This document shows, one piece after another, positions 44,089 to 52,381 of a stretch of DNA of 64,000 nt (within the stretch, counting starts at the first letter, position 1; the number at the start of each line of letters is the position of its first letter). The translations under genes were made by a program, and so were the position numbers. The stretch spans positions 2,837,551-2,901,550 of the forward strand of contig NZ_KZ614144.1 in NCBI RefSeq assembly GCF_002884445.1. The letters run 5' to 3'. The DNA comes from Paenibacillus castaneae. GTDB lineage: Bacteria; Bacillota; Bacilli; Paenibacillales; Paenibacillaceae. The notes under the pieces are model-generated. The model saw only the letters and a list, made by a program, of their open reading frames with translations. It did not search any database and was not told the origin of the DNA.

Positions 44089-44127
44089 AAGGCCTACGAG
44101 ACGCAACAGAGCGTTCCCGTAGGCCTT
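44089..44127 (+). terminator. Hairpin after the acetyltransferase
   Basis: AAGGCCTACG (44089-44098) and CGTAGGCCTT (44118-44127) form a perfect 10-bp stem with a 19-base loop; the T-run is weak. Confidence 0.6.
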
Positions 44128-44241
44128 ACCTCTAAGCTCACCTGATTCTCCAATAAAACCCAGTTATTAGATCAAATGAGGTATAATTGATCCATTGGAA
44201 TTATGAGCAGAGGTGCTCAAGAGCAAAACATTTTTTTGAAA

Positions 44242-44610
44242 TTAGCCTGCATTCTCCAAATATAGATTCAACATAGGGGTGGTAAAAGAATCAAATTTAT
44301 CATTGTCATCTAAGTTAATCCATGCAATTTCAACGATATCTTGGTTATATTCGTTCACTGTATCAAGAAAAAGTTCTCCGCCAATGATTTCGGCTAAATA
44401 AGTGTATTTTTCGTTCTTTTCATGTAGTAGTTTTGTTATCCGAACGTCATATCCAGTTTCTTCTTTTACTTCTCTGATACAAGCTTGTTCAGAGGTTTCG
44501 TTATCTTCGATGCCACCACCTGGAAAATTCCAAACGAGGTCCCCTCGTTGGACAAACTGCTTGACCATCAATACACTATTACCTTGAACGATTATTCCTT
44601 GAGCAATCAT
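44242..44610 (-). CDS. Nudix hydrolase
   Basis: A 122-residue single-domain Nudix protein. The full Nudix box is present: GGGIEDNETSEQACIREVKEETG (G-x5-E-x7-REVxEETG), at about residues 30-52, preceded by WNFPGGG. Hydrolyses a nucleoside diphosphate linked to another moiety; substrate unknown. It is divergent from another Nudix gene about 320 bases away. Confidence 0.9.
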   Translation of the reverse strand: MIAQGIIVQGNSVLMVKQFVQRGDLVWNFPGGGIEDNETSEQACIREVKEETGYDVRITKLLHEKNEKYTYLAEIIGGELFLDTVNEYNQDIVEIAWINLDDNDKFDSFTTPMLNLYLENAG

Positions 44611-44933
44611 TGGTCGAACCTCCCGTTTTGGATTAGCAATTACGCAGATTTGAATGATTGTGTGGTTGTATGATTAAGTATCTTACATTCTTATGTTTGC
44701 TAAGTTGTTTATCCAGTTGTTTGTACAATTCTAAGAAACGGAACCACTATTATAACATACACCTATGATAGCAAAAAAAATTCAGAATAGAGCATAAATA
44801 AAAGAATTAACTTCAGAAATCGCCGCGTTAACGACCCGCTAAATTAGATAGGATACCACTTCTATTATCTGACGCACTTCGTTTTGACTACTTTCAACAA
44901 TCTTTTATATCAACCTCAAAGAAGGTGATTACA
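44611..44933. other. Intergenic region between divergent Nudix genes
   Basis: Very A/T-rich. It must hold the promoters of both divergent Nudix genes, but I cannot single out a convincing -35/-10 pair, and I see no hairpin terminator, small gene or known riboswitch. Confidence 0.4.
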
Positions 44934-45461
44934 TTGCGTTTAATTTACCGCTTAACTGATAGTGATTTCTTACGTGGAGCCCCTGAATTCATCAATACGG
45001 TTTCTCGATTTGCTTCCAGAGGCGTTCTAATTGATAACCATAATAATGTTGCAATGTTGTATATGTCGCGAATGGATCTTTATAAACTACCTGGCGGTGG
45101 AATCGAGAAGGGTGAAACGAAGGAAGAGGCCTTTTTACGTGAAATAAGGGAGGAAACAGGCTTCTCTGCTGAAATAATTGGTAATTTAGGCTACATCGAA
45201 GAGCATAAGAACAAAAATAATTTCTTTCAATATTCCTATTGTTTTGTAGCAAAAGCGATTAAAAAAAATAAAGATATCAATTTAAGCGACGATGAGATGA
45301 AAAGTGGAATGGTTGTCGAATGGATGGCAATAGAGAGGGCATTAGAAAAAATGAATGATTCCATTCAGAGCTGTGATGATTACTCATCAAAATTTATGAT
45401 TTTAAGAGATCAGATTGTCCTTCAAGAAGCTGTTAAATTGTTCTTTCTAGGAGTGAAATAG
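44934..45461 (+). CDS. Nudix hydrolase
   Basis: A 175-residue Nudix protein from the TTG at 44934, 7 bases after GAAGGTG. The Nudix box is GGGIEKGETKEEAFLREIREETG with LPGGG before it. Extra N-terminal residues (LIYRLTDSDFLRGAPEFINT) and a helical C-terminus set it apart from the gene at 44242, so the two are not a recent duplication. Substrate unknown. Confidence 0.89.
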   Translation: MRLIYRLTDSDFLRGAPEFINTVSRFASRGVLIDNHNNVAMLYMSRMDLYKLPGGGIEKGETKEEAFLREIREETGFSAEIIGNLGYIEEHKNKNNFFQYSYCFVAKAIKKNKDINLSDDEMKSGMVVEWMAIERALEKMNDSIQSCDDYSSKFMILRDQIVLQEAVKLFFLGVK

Positions 45462-45470
45462 TTAAAAAGG

Positions 45471-46025
45471 ATGATTATAGTTATTTCTTTTCTCCTTACC
45501 TTTACAATAATTCTAAACGGTTGCAATGATACAATCACAGACAGCATTACAGATAAGAAGATAAAGGCTTTAGAGAACTCGGATCAATCCTTAACGAAGA
45601 AGAAAGTAGAAACAGATGGTATGGTAGTGAATGGTTATGATTCGCCTCATCCTCTCGGAATGAATCAGGAAGTGTTGGTCGATTATGATTACTATGACAA
45701 AAACGAAGTTTCCCGTGGTGATATTGTTGTTTTCAAGACAAAGAACAATATAAATCAGGATACGGATATTGCAAGAATTGTAGGTCTTCCTGGTGAGACT
45801 ATAATTATAAAAAAGGGTCAGGTTTATATTAATGGAAATAAATTAGACACGTTCTATGGAAAAGATTACTCGACCCAAACCAATGACTCAATGGATATTC
45901 CCTTACAATTAAATGAAAAAGAATACTTTATCTTGGCAGATATCCGCTGGAGAGGTATGAACGACAGTCAATCAGCAGCTGGATTTCGAAAAGAAGAAAT
46001 AGTAGGGAAAGTAGTCGGATATTAG
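45471..46025 (+). CDS. Signal-peptidase-I-fold lipoprotein lacking the catalytic dyad
   Basis: 184 residues. The signal sequence (VISFLLTFTIILNGC) ends in a lipobox-like ILNGC, so it is likely a lipoprotein. The rest follows the S26 leader peptidase fold: GDIVVFK, IARIVGLPGETIIIKKGQVYINGNKL, and a final ADIRWRGMNDSQSAAGF matching the SGDNR..SxDSR..G box. The catalytic Ser motif (SMxP) is replaced by TDGMVVNGYD, and the catalytic Lys before R-I-GLPG is Ala (DIARIVGLPG). It therefore cannot be a normal signal peptidase. Only AAAAAGG right against the ATG serves as ribosome site; it may be coupled to the Nudix gene 9 bases upstream. Confidence 0.8.
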   Translation: MIIVISFLLTFTIILNGCNDTITDSITDKKIKALENSDQSLTKKKVETDGMVVNGYDSPHPLGMNQEVLVDYDYYDKNEVSRGDIVVFKTKNNINQDTDIARIVGLPGETIIIKKGQVYINGNKLDTFYGKDYSTQTNDSMDIPLQLNEKEYFILADIRWRGMNDSQSAAGFRKEEIVGKVVGY

Positions 46026-46136
46026 AGATGAGTGAAAAAATGCAATTGCTGTAGTGTTTAAAGCTATACATTAGGATACTACATGCAGTAATGTTGATGT
46101 AGTAAACGTAACTGCCAACAAACGGGGGAAATCATC

Positions 46137-46463
46137 ATGAGTAAGATTGCTAAAACACCACAACCGCCTTATTTTGCTGTGATTTTTACATCTGAACGTA
46201 CAGATGGGGATAATGAATATGCGGAAATGGCCGACGAAATGGAGAAGCTTGCATCCGTCCAACCAGGGTTTCTCGGCGTAGAAAGTGCTAGAGAAGGAGT
46301 AGGTATTACTGTATCCTATTGGGAATCGCTTGAAGCGATACAAAAATGGAAACAAAACGAACGACACTTAGTAGCTCAAAGAAAAGGTATTTCTGATTGG
46401 TATCTGACTTATAAAACAAGAGTTTGTAAGGTTGAACGAGATTATGGATTTGAGAAAGTCTAA
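46137..46463 (+). CDS. Antibiotic biosynthesis monooxygenase (ABM) domain protein
   Basis: A 108-residue dimeric ferredoxin-like fold protein. YFAVIFTSERTDGDNEYAEM, QPGFLGVESAREGVGITVSYW and WKQNERHLVAQRKG follow the ABM pattern (strand, helix, GF-x-G-x-ES, W-x-x-H). GGGGGAAA precedes the ATG. Members degrade haem or oxidise quinol-like or antibiotic precursors; this one resembles the YqjZ-type stand-alone group. Function unproven. Confidence 0.85.
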   Translation: MSKIAKTPQPPYFAVIFTSERTDGDNEYAEMADEMEKLASVQPGFLGVESAREGVGITVSYWESLEAIQKWKQNERHLVAQRKGISDWYLTYKTRVCKVERDYGFEKV

Positions 46464-46525
46464 ACATGCCGAATATGGTTTAATCACTAACTCAATTAGA
46501 GCATAAATTTAATCATCATCATCAT

Positions 46526-46569
46526 CAATAAACGTTGCTGCCAGATCAGATTGGCAGCAGCGTTTATTG
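46526..46569 (+). terminator. Long perfect hairpin terminator
   Basis: An 18-bp stem (CAATAAACGTTGCTGCCA with TGGCAGCAGCGTTTATTG, one G-T) around an eight-base loop. It follows the ABM gene and is likely bidirectional. Confidence 0.7.
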
Positions 46570-46753
46570 ATGTGTAGTAATTTTTAATTATAATTGAGTG
46601 TAATCAACCAAATATAGAAATATGAAGTATAATTTATATATATTGTTACATAGTTAGAAATCGACTAATATATTTAATCGCCGTTATGGTTTCTGTATTC
46701 CATAGAGTCTAAGGTGGTCTATATGAATATGGTGTAAGGGCAGGTGATTATTA

Positions 46754-47749
46754 ATGAATTTACAGCTAGCCGAAAATCAAGTGAAAGAGTGGGCCGAAGC
46801 AAATTCATATTCTTTAGGACTAATTCGCTCGAAAATAGAAGCGAAGTATATTTGGAATCCAGGAGGATTTGTCAATCAGTCCTTCCGTTTATCTGATGGA
46901 GAAACCATTCGGCATTTAAAACTCGTGCAGGAACGAAATGCTCCTCGTCTTAAACAATGGGCCTTGCTAAGTAACTATCTGACTAATAATTATAATGCGC
47001 CTCGACTTATTAGAGAGGTGTCACAAGAAATCATTACAGGTTATTGTTACGGTTTAGTTTTTGAATTCATTAAGGGAAAGCCACTCAGTTCCTTTTCGAA
47101 TCCAGCACCTGTGATTGAAAAAGTACTTCACGCGCTAAGCCGATTACATAAGGATAAGAACATCAAAACGGTAATGACAAGTGTGCCCACAAAGCCAACT
47201 TACTCAGATGCTTTTATTGAGGAATACATAAATCGATTTGAAGAAGATTTACAGGTCATTCGAGCTGAGAAACATTTACTTTACTTCGTGACAGAAGACA
47301 CTTTAAATTGGTTTGAGTCAGAAATTGAAGAATTAAGAAAGATAGTAAAGGAAACGCCTTCTTTTCAGAAGAAAGCGACTGATGTGGTTCATAACGATCT
47401 GAACTGGGAAAATGTCTTAGCAAATGATAATTTTGATTTTTGGATTATCGACTGGGATAGTCTAGCAGGAGAAGGGGATGCAGCCATGGATTACTCTGTC
47501 CTGCTGTGGCCGTTGTATCATTCAGAAGATTGGGCACATTGGAAAAATAGGCTAATCGCCTCAGCAGGTGAAGAAGTTTTCGAAAGGGTTGCGATTTATT
47601 TTAGAGCGAAGCTTCTCGATGATGTGATAGATGTTCTTGCTGATTACGTTGATGCTGAGAATGTACCCGAAGTGAAAGAAATGACTCAGAAACGGGCGAA
47701 AGAAATACATCTTCGTGCGTACTCTGAATATGTAAGCCTATATAAATGA
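46754..47749 (+). CDS. APH-family phosphotransferase
   Basis: A 331-residue kinase-like protein. The glycine loop is YIWNPGGFVNQSF, the catalytic loop DVVHNDLNWENVLA, and the metal Asp lies in FWIIDWDSLAGEGDAAMDYS. It resembles the phosphotransferase group that includes aminoglycoside, macrolide and choline kinases. It is followed 22 bases later by a GNAT gene, and a kinase next to an acetyltransferase is reminiscent of small-molecule modification or resistance pairs, but no substrate can be named. Confidence 0.85.
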   Translation: MNLQLAENQVKEWAEANSYSLGLIRSKIEAKYIWNPGGFVNQSFRLSDGETIRHLKLVQERNAPRLKQWALLSNYLTNNYNAPRLIREVSQEIITGYCYGLVFEFIKGKPLSSFSNPAPVIEKVLHALSRLHKDKNIKTVMTSVPTKPTYSDAFIEEYINRFEEDLQVIRAEKHLLYFVTEDTLNWFESEIEELRKIVKETPSFQKKATDVVHNDLNWENVLANDNFDFWIIDWDSLAGEGDAAMDYSVLLWPLYHSEDWAHWKNRLIASAGEEVFERVAIYFRAKLLDDVIDVLADYVDAENVPEVKEMTQKRAKEIHLRAYSEYVSLYK

Positions 47750-47771
47750 CGTTCTGAAAGGACGAATCCAT

Positions 47772-48647
47772 GTGATACATAGTTATGATTTTAAACAGCA
47801 AGATCACTATCGAGCCAGTTTCAATCGCCTTTCCCAACTCGTTTTTGGCATTGAATTTGAAGCTTGGTTTCAAAAAGGATGCTGGGATGATGACTACATT
47901 TGCCACTCAATCGTTAGTGATAACGAAATCATTGCGAATATTTCTGTAAGCAGGATGAACTTGGTCGTCGAAGGCGTGACGATGAACGCGATACAGATCG
48001 GTACGGTTATGACGCATCCCGAACATAGGGGTAAAGGTTACTCCAAACAGTTAATGGAATATGTACTAAAGACGTACGAAAAAACATGTGATGTCGTTTT
48101 TTTATTCGCAAATAGCACTGTGCTCGATTTTTATCCTAAATTTGGGTTTAAAGCAACAGATGAATCTCAATTTTTTATAAATGTTAATACAACTTCAACC
48201 AAAGAAGTAACTTTAAACAGATTAAATGGTTCGAGGGAAGAAGATTGGAACTTGATAAAAAATATTGTTCAATCCCGACGACCAATATCACAACGGTTCG
48301 GTGTTACTAACAATCAAGCACTTTTTACATTTTATGCTTTGAGCGTTTACCCAGAGTGTTTATATTACTCGCCAAAAGACGATGCCATTATTATTTACGA
48401 ACATGATGGTGAAGTGCTTCATCTATATGATGTCGTTAGTACTGAAGAGATTGATTTAGAGTATTTGATAGTCCATATTGCTGCAAAAGAATCACGAAAA
48501 ATCAAGTTTTATTTCACACCTGATCAACTGCTAGACCAAGTGTACATGGCGCCTTTTGATAAAAAGGAAGACGTTTTGTTCGTGAAGTCAAATTCTGATT
48601 TAAGTCATATTCCGCCTTTTTGTGTGCCTAAGCTTGCTCATGCGTAG
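47772..48647 (+). CDS. GNAT-family N-acetyltransferase (Eis-like two-domain type)
   Basis: A 291-residue protein with GTG start. The N-terminal GNAT core has IQIGTVMTHPEHRGKGYSKQLMEYV, the acetyl-CoA loop R-G-K-G-Y-S, and FLFANSTVLDFYPKFGF as motif B. The C-terminal half (about 150-291) is a second GNAT-like or sterol-carrier-like domain as in Eis-type enzymes. Probably cotranscribed with the kinase upstream. Confidence 0.87.
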   Translation: MIHSYDFKQQDHYRASFNRLSQLVFGIEFEAWFQKGCWDDDYICHSIVSDNEIIANISVSRMNLVVEGVTMNAIQIGTVMTHPEHRGKGYSKQLMEYVLKTYEKTCDVVFLFANSTVLDFYPKFGFKATDESQFFINVNTTSTKEVTLNRLNGSREEDWNLIKNIVQSRRPISQRFGVTNNQALFTFYALSVYPECLYYSPKDDAIIIYEHDGEVLHLYDVVSTEEIDLEYLIVHIAAKESRKIKFYFTPDQLLDQVYMAPFDKKEDVLFVKSNSDLSHIPPFCVPKLAHA

Positions 48648-48792
48648 GTGAGTTATTGTGAAACAGCGTCAATCACATTCCATAATGAACATCAGATTAT
48701 GAAATAATTTCAAAAATTAAGGTGTCTACAACGATTTAGTGTTAAATTATGAAACTAACTCGAAACCTAGCTTGTTTTAAAAACGTATGCCA

Positions 48793-48821
48793 TTGACAAT
48801 GAGAATCGTTATCGATATGAT
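48793..48821 (+). promoter_or_regulatory. Sigma-A promoter overlapped by a Fur box
   Basis: TTGACA (48793-48798), 17-bp spacer, TATGAT (48816-48821). GACAATGAGAATCGTTATC at 48795-48813 matches the 19-base Fur consensus GATAATGATAATCATTATC at 16 positions and covers the -35 and spacer. Iron-bound Fur would block the promoter. Confidence 0.85.
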
Positions 48822-48856
48822 AGGTTGTAAATAATAACCTTGTAGGAGGTACTTCA

Positions 48857-49195
48857 ATGTTCATCCAAATGAGATCGATTGTTGTAGAGAAGGGCAATTC
48901 CGAGCAGGTTGTGCAAAATTTCAGTAAAGAGGGCCATATTGATGGAAAAGAAGGCCTGATCGACATTAACATAATGGTCAATCGGAAATCAAAAGAGTCC
49001 GAGGAAGTAGTCATCATGATTCGTTGGGAATCAGAAACTGCCTGGAAAAATTGGGAGAAGGACCCCGTCCATATTGCTGGGCACCGCAACCGCAAGAATG
49101 AGGAAAGACCAGCTTACATCATCGATTCATCAGTAAATATGTATGATGTGAAAAAAATAAAACAAGGCACATTTAGTAAAGAAACAGCCGTTTAG
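48857..49195 (+). CDS. Haem-degrading monooxygenase, IsdG/HmoA type
   Basis: A 112-residue ABM-fold protein closely resembling HmoA of Bacillus subtilis. FIQMRSIVVEKGNSEQVVQNF opens the fold, and VVIMIRWESETAWKNWEKDP leads into the haem-ligand segment VHIAGHRNR. It opens the haem ring to release iron. AGGAGG precedes the ATG, and the Fur box upstream indicates expression under iron starvation, as expected for haem-iron use. No haem importer gene is adjacent. Confidence 0.92.
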   Translation: MFIQMRSIVVEKGNSEQVVQNFSKEGHIDGKEGLIDINIMVNRKSKESEEVVIMIRWESETAWKNWEKDPVHIAGHRNRKNEERPAYIIDSSVNMYDVKKIKQGTFSKETAV

Positions 49196-49253
49196 ATAAC
49201 GTATCATAATCAAGCTGCTTCTGCTCGTTTATCATTTAGAATCTTTTATATAA

Positions 49254-49298
49254 AAACAACAACCGCCGGCAAGCGTATGCTCCGGCGGTTGTTGTTGT
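49254..49298 (-). terminator. Strong hairpin terminator
   Basis: AACAACAACCGCCGG pairs perfectly with CCGGCGGTTGTTGTT around a 12-base loop. On the minus strand a TTTTT tail follows, right after the secreted small-protein gene. It may also stop the plus-strand hmoA-like transcript. Confidence 0.88.
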
Positions 49299-49306
49299 TC
49301 CTTTCT

Positions 49307-49633
49307 TTAATAGCAGTAGTAATTTTTCCAAATGTCTTTTGATTCCAAACACAAGGCATCCCATGCTTTGTCGTGCATCCAGTTTTTACTGTCAAAACCA
49401 AGGAACCAATCAAACCAACCCGTTTTGACCGGTTTGTTGTTATTGTTATTATTGTTTGAATTACTCGGCGGGCTGCTTGGACTTTTTGGTGATGTAAAGA
49501 AAGATAAAATACTTGATAAAATGCCTTGCTTATTATCTGACGATGCTTTGCTTGATGATGCAAATGCAGAAGTAGGTACCATAAACATACTAATCAGGAT
49601 GGTCAGACATATAATTTTCTTGTATTTGGACAT
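49307..49633 (-). CDS. Secreted small protein with Asn-rich linker, unknown
   Basis: 108 residues from the ATG at 49633 (GGGGGGTGT upstream). A clear signal peptide (KIICLTILISMFMVPTSAFA) has a probable cut after AFA, then a Ser/Pro-rich stretch, a run of Asn (about eight), and a compact Trp-rich C-terminus (TGWFDWFLGFDSKNW, with ESKDIWKNYYCY at the end). Two cysteines near the C-terminus could form a disulfide. Not recognised. Confidence 0.7.
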   Translation of the reverse strand: MSKYKKIICLTILISMFMVPTSAFASSSKASSDNKQGILSSILSFFTSPKSPSSPPSNSNNNNNNNKPVKTGWFDWFLGFDSKNWMHDKAWDALCLESKDIWKNYYCY

Positions 49634-49897
49634 GACATTAACACCCCCCAAAAAAATTTATTAAGAACAATTCGTTCTTTATAAAGAATATTATAATAGA
49701 TCTGACCTAATGTAAACGTATTATTTTATTGAAATAGATATGTGTGTAAAGCTGCAGTGTGCAATCATTTGGGGGCAAAAGAAGAAAGAAAAAATGGAGA
49801 AGCCGGAACATTCAAAAGGCCCGCAAATGGGGCCTGTTGTTGTATTATTTTTAAGGGAAATCACGGTTGTTTACAGGAGGTTAGTTTAGCCGCCAAA

Positions 49898-50017
49898 TTA
49901 GTAGCCTTTACCCCAGCCGCCGAATATGCCGCAACTACAAGCAATGATTACTAACAAAATGAAAAGGACCAGAATTATACCAGTGTTATTAAATGCTCCA
50001 CCAACGTAACCTGACAT
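49898..50017 (-). CDS. YjcZ-family sporulation protein (39 residues)
   Basis: A tiny gene with AAGGAGGTG well spaced before its ATG. Its product begins MSGYVGGAFNNTG, has one hydrophobic helix (IILVLFILLVIIACSCGIFG) and ends GWGKGY. This is the usual form of the YjcZ family: small, single-helix, Gly-rich proteins linked with sporulation in Bacillales. The overlapping plus-strand frame is a shadow. Confidence 0.88.
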   Translation of the reverse strand: MSGYVGGAFNNTGIILVLFILLVIIACSCGIFGGWGKGY

Positions 50018-50473
50018 TTTTCAATGCACCTCCTTACTTGTTGAGTACATTGTATAATATGCACAGCAGATCCTACATGTTTGGGTGTTTATCCCGGAGA
50101 AATAGAGTAACGTTCATTCAACTAAGGAATGTTCATTTGGTGAGCTCATCCATGAGACGCACAAACTTTCCGACTTAATAAAAGGAAATTCCCCGCTAAA
50201 ACTAAAAATACATCTCATTTTTTTCTCATCCGCTCATCATTTTTTCTAATAGATATCATCATTTTTTATAATGAAATTACGAAAATCAGGGTGAATACCC
50301 CTGATTTCTTGGGTTTTGAGTTTAAATTAGAAAAATATGTAATTGAAGAGACGAAAACGCTCTAAAATCCTCATTGATCGTTTCCTCATATTGTGTTAGT
50401 TTGATAGTCGACAAAGGTTTATATTGAGGGTTTAAAATAAGGAAGATTTTATGTCTATGAGAGGTGGATTTTG
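50018..50473. other. Upstream region of cysJI
   Basis: About 450 bases without a credible gene. A hairpin of AAATCAGGG with CCCCTGATTT lies at 50283-50307, a possible terminator or regulatory stem. The remainder is A/T-rich. I found no S-box (SAM) riboswitch or T-box here. The cysJI promoter should lie in the last 100 bases. Confidence 0.45.
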
Positions 50474-52333
50474 TTGCAACTTCAAGTAACGAACAGTCCC
50501 TTTAATCAGGAGCAAGCCGAGCTTTTGAATCGTCTTCTGCCGTCATTAACGGAGACACAGCAAATATGGCTCAGCGGCTATTTGACCGCATTACAGAAAA
50601 CAGCGGCAGTAGGCCCGATTGGCGCTGAACTGCAAGCAGCAGTCGCAGTCTCGGAAGTATTATCCCCGATCAGCCAACCGGTTGGTTCACGGGAAGTAAC
50701 GATATTGTTTGGTTCCCAAACCGGAAACTGCCAGCGATTAGCGGGCAGCTTGTCCCGCAAGCTGGAAGAACGCGGATTTCAAGTAACGCTTTCTGCAATG
50801 AACAGCTTTAAGCCAAACGGTTTGAAGAAGGTCGAGAACTTACTTATTCTGGCCAGTACCCACGGTGAAGGGGAACCGCCTGACAATGCAATATCTTTCC
50901 ATGAATTTTTGTATAGCAAAAGAGCTCCTCAATTAGATAATCTGTGGTTCTCTGTGCTATCCCTTGGTGATACTTCATATGAGTTTTTCTGTCAAACTGG
51001 CAAAGATTTCGATCAACGCCTCGAGGAAATCGGAGGCAAACGGCTTAGTCCGCGTGTCGATTGTGACCTGGATTATGATGAGCCGGCAGCTGAGTGGTTT
51101 GAGCAGGTTTTAAGCGCTTTAAATGAACGCTTGAATGTATCAGCAGTGGCTGTGACTGAAGCAGCGGCAGGCGCAGCAGGCAGCGCTTTAGCGGTGGAAC
51201 AGTCGGCGTACTCGCGTACCAATCCGTTTAAAGCAGAAGTGCTTGCCAATATAAATTTAAATGGCCGTGGTTCAGACCGGGAGACCCGTCACCTTGAGCT
51301 GTCCCTTGAAGGCTCTAATTTGCAATATGAACCAGGTGATTGTCTAGGTATCTATCCGGAGAATCATCCTGAGCTTGTTGAGAAGCTTATTGAAGCATTG
51401 GGCTGGAAGGCTGATGAGATTGTTCCTATAAACAAGAAGGGCGAGGAATCTTCCTTACAGGATGCGCTAACACATCATTACGAAATTACAGTGTTGACGA
51501 AGCCATTAATGGAGCAGGCTGCTAAGCTTTCATCCAATGATTCACTTCGTGATCTGCTTGCTGCAGGCAATGAGCAGAAGCTTAAAAGCTATGTAGAGGG
51601 TAGAGATTTACTGGATCTTGTAACAGATTTCTCACCATGGCAAGTATCAGCACGTGAATTTGTGACTATACTCCGGAAGCTTCCGGCGAGACTTTATTCT
51701 ATTGCGAGCAGCAACAAAGCGAATCCTGACGAAGTACATCTGACAGTAAGATCCGTTCGCTATCAGGCTCATGGCCGCGATCGTTACGGCGTCACGTCTG
51801 TTCAACTTGCAGAGAGGGTACAACCTGGCGATTCTCTGTCCATCTATATTCAGAATAACCCGAACTTTAAGCTTCCAGCTAATCCGGATACACCGGTTAT
51901 TATGATCGGTCCTGGTACAGGCGTTGCGCCTTTCCGTGCTTTTCTGGAGGAGCGCGAGGAGCTAGGATCGGAAGGAAAATCATGGTTGTTCTACGGAGAT
52001 CGCCATTTTGTTACAGACTTCCTGTATCAGACAGACTGGCAGCGGATGCTTAAGGATGGAGTGCTGACACGCATGGATGTTGCATTCTCCCGTGATACGG
52101 ATGAGAAAGTCTATGTACAGCATCGTTTGCTCAAGAATAGTCGTGAGGTTTATGAGTGGCTGCAAGAGGGAGCACATGTTTATGTATGCGGGGACGAGAA
52201 GCATATGGCACATGATGTTCAGGCTGCACTTATAATGATTCTAGAACGTGAGGGCGGATTAAGCCCAGAAGACGCATCGGCGTACTTAGCTGAATTGCAG
52301 CAACAGCAGCGCTACCAGCGTGATGTGTATTAA
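50474..52333 (+). CDS. cysJ: Assimilatory sulfite reductase (NADPH) flavoprotein subunit
   Basis: A 619-residue diflavin reductase. Flavodoxin domain about 70-215 (LFGSQTGNCQRLA FMN loop, STHGEGEPPDNA, LGDTSYEFFCQTGKDFD). FAD domain about 235-460 (RLYSIASS). NADPH domain to the end (MIGPGTGVAPFRAFLEER, WLFYGDRH, VYVCGDEKHMAHDV, and the C-terminal DVY). The TTG at 50474 gives MQLQVTNSPFNQEQAELLNR, matching the known Bacillus CysJ N-terminus, with GAGGTGG 6 bases upstream. It passes electrons from NADPH to CysI. Confidence 0.97.
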   Translation: MQLQVTNSPFNQEQAELLNRLLPSLTETQQIWLSGYLTALQKTAAVGPIGAELQAAVAVSEVLSPISQPVGSREVTILFGSQTGNCQRLAGSLSRKLEERGFQVTLSAMNSFKPNGLKKVENLLILASTHGEGEPPDNAISFHEFLYSKRAPQLDNLWFSVLSLGDTSYEFFCQTGKDFDQRLEEIGGKRLSPRVDCDLDYDEPAAEWFEQVLSALNERLNVSAVAVTEAAAGAAGSALAVEQSAYSRTNPFKAEVLANINLNGRGSDRETRHLELSLEGSNLQYEPGDCLGIYPENHPELVEKLIEALGWKADEIVPINKKGEESSLQDALTHHYEITVLTKPLMEQAAKLSSNDSLRDLLAAGNEQKLKSYVEGRDLLDLVTDFSPWQVSAREFVTILRKLPARLYSIASSNKANPDEVHLTVRSVRYQAHGRDRYGVTSVQLAERVQPGDSLSIYIQNNPNFKLPANPDTPVIMIGPGTGVAPFRAFLEEREELGSEGKSWLFYGDRHFVTDFLYQTDWQRMLKDGVLTRMDVAFSRDTDEKVYVQHRLLKNSREVYEWLQEGAHVYVCGDEKHMAHDVQAALIMILEREGGLSPEDASAYLAELQQQQRYQRDVY

Positions 52334-52381
52334 TCATAGCGAACAATACGGATTGAATGATTGCGAGAGGAGACTGCAACA

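Noticed and set aside
49742-49954. 70-codon plus-strand frame
   Set aside because: It overlaps the 3' part of the YjcZ-family gene on the minus strand, which has an ideal ribosome site and a clear family match.
50018-50473. SAM (S-box) riboswitch upstream of cysJI
   Set aside because: I looked because sulfur genes are often so controlled, but the conserved S-box stems and a leader terminator were not found.
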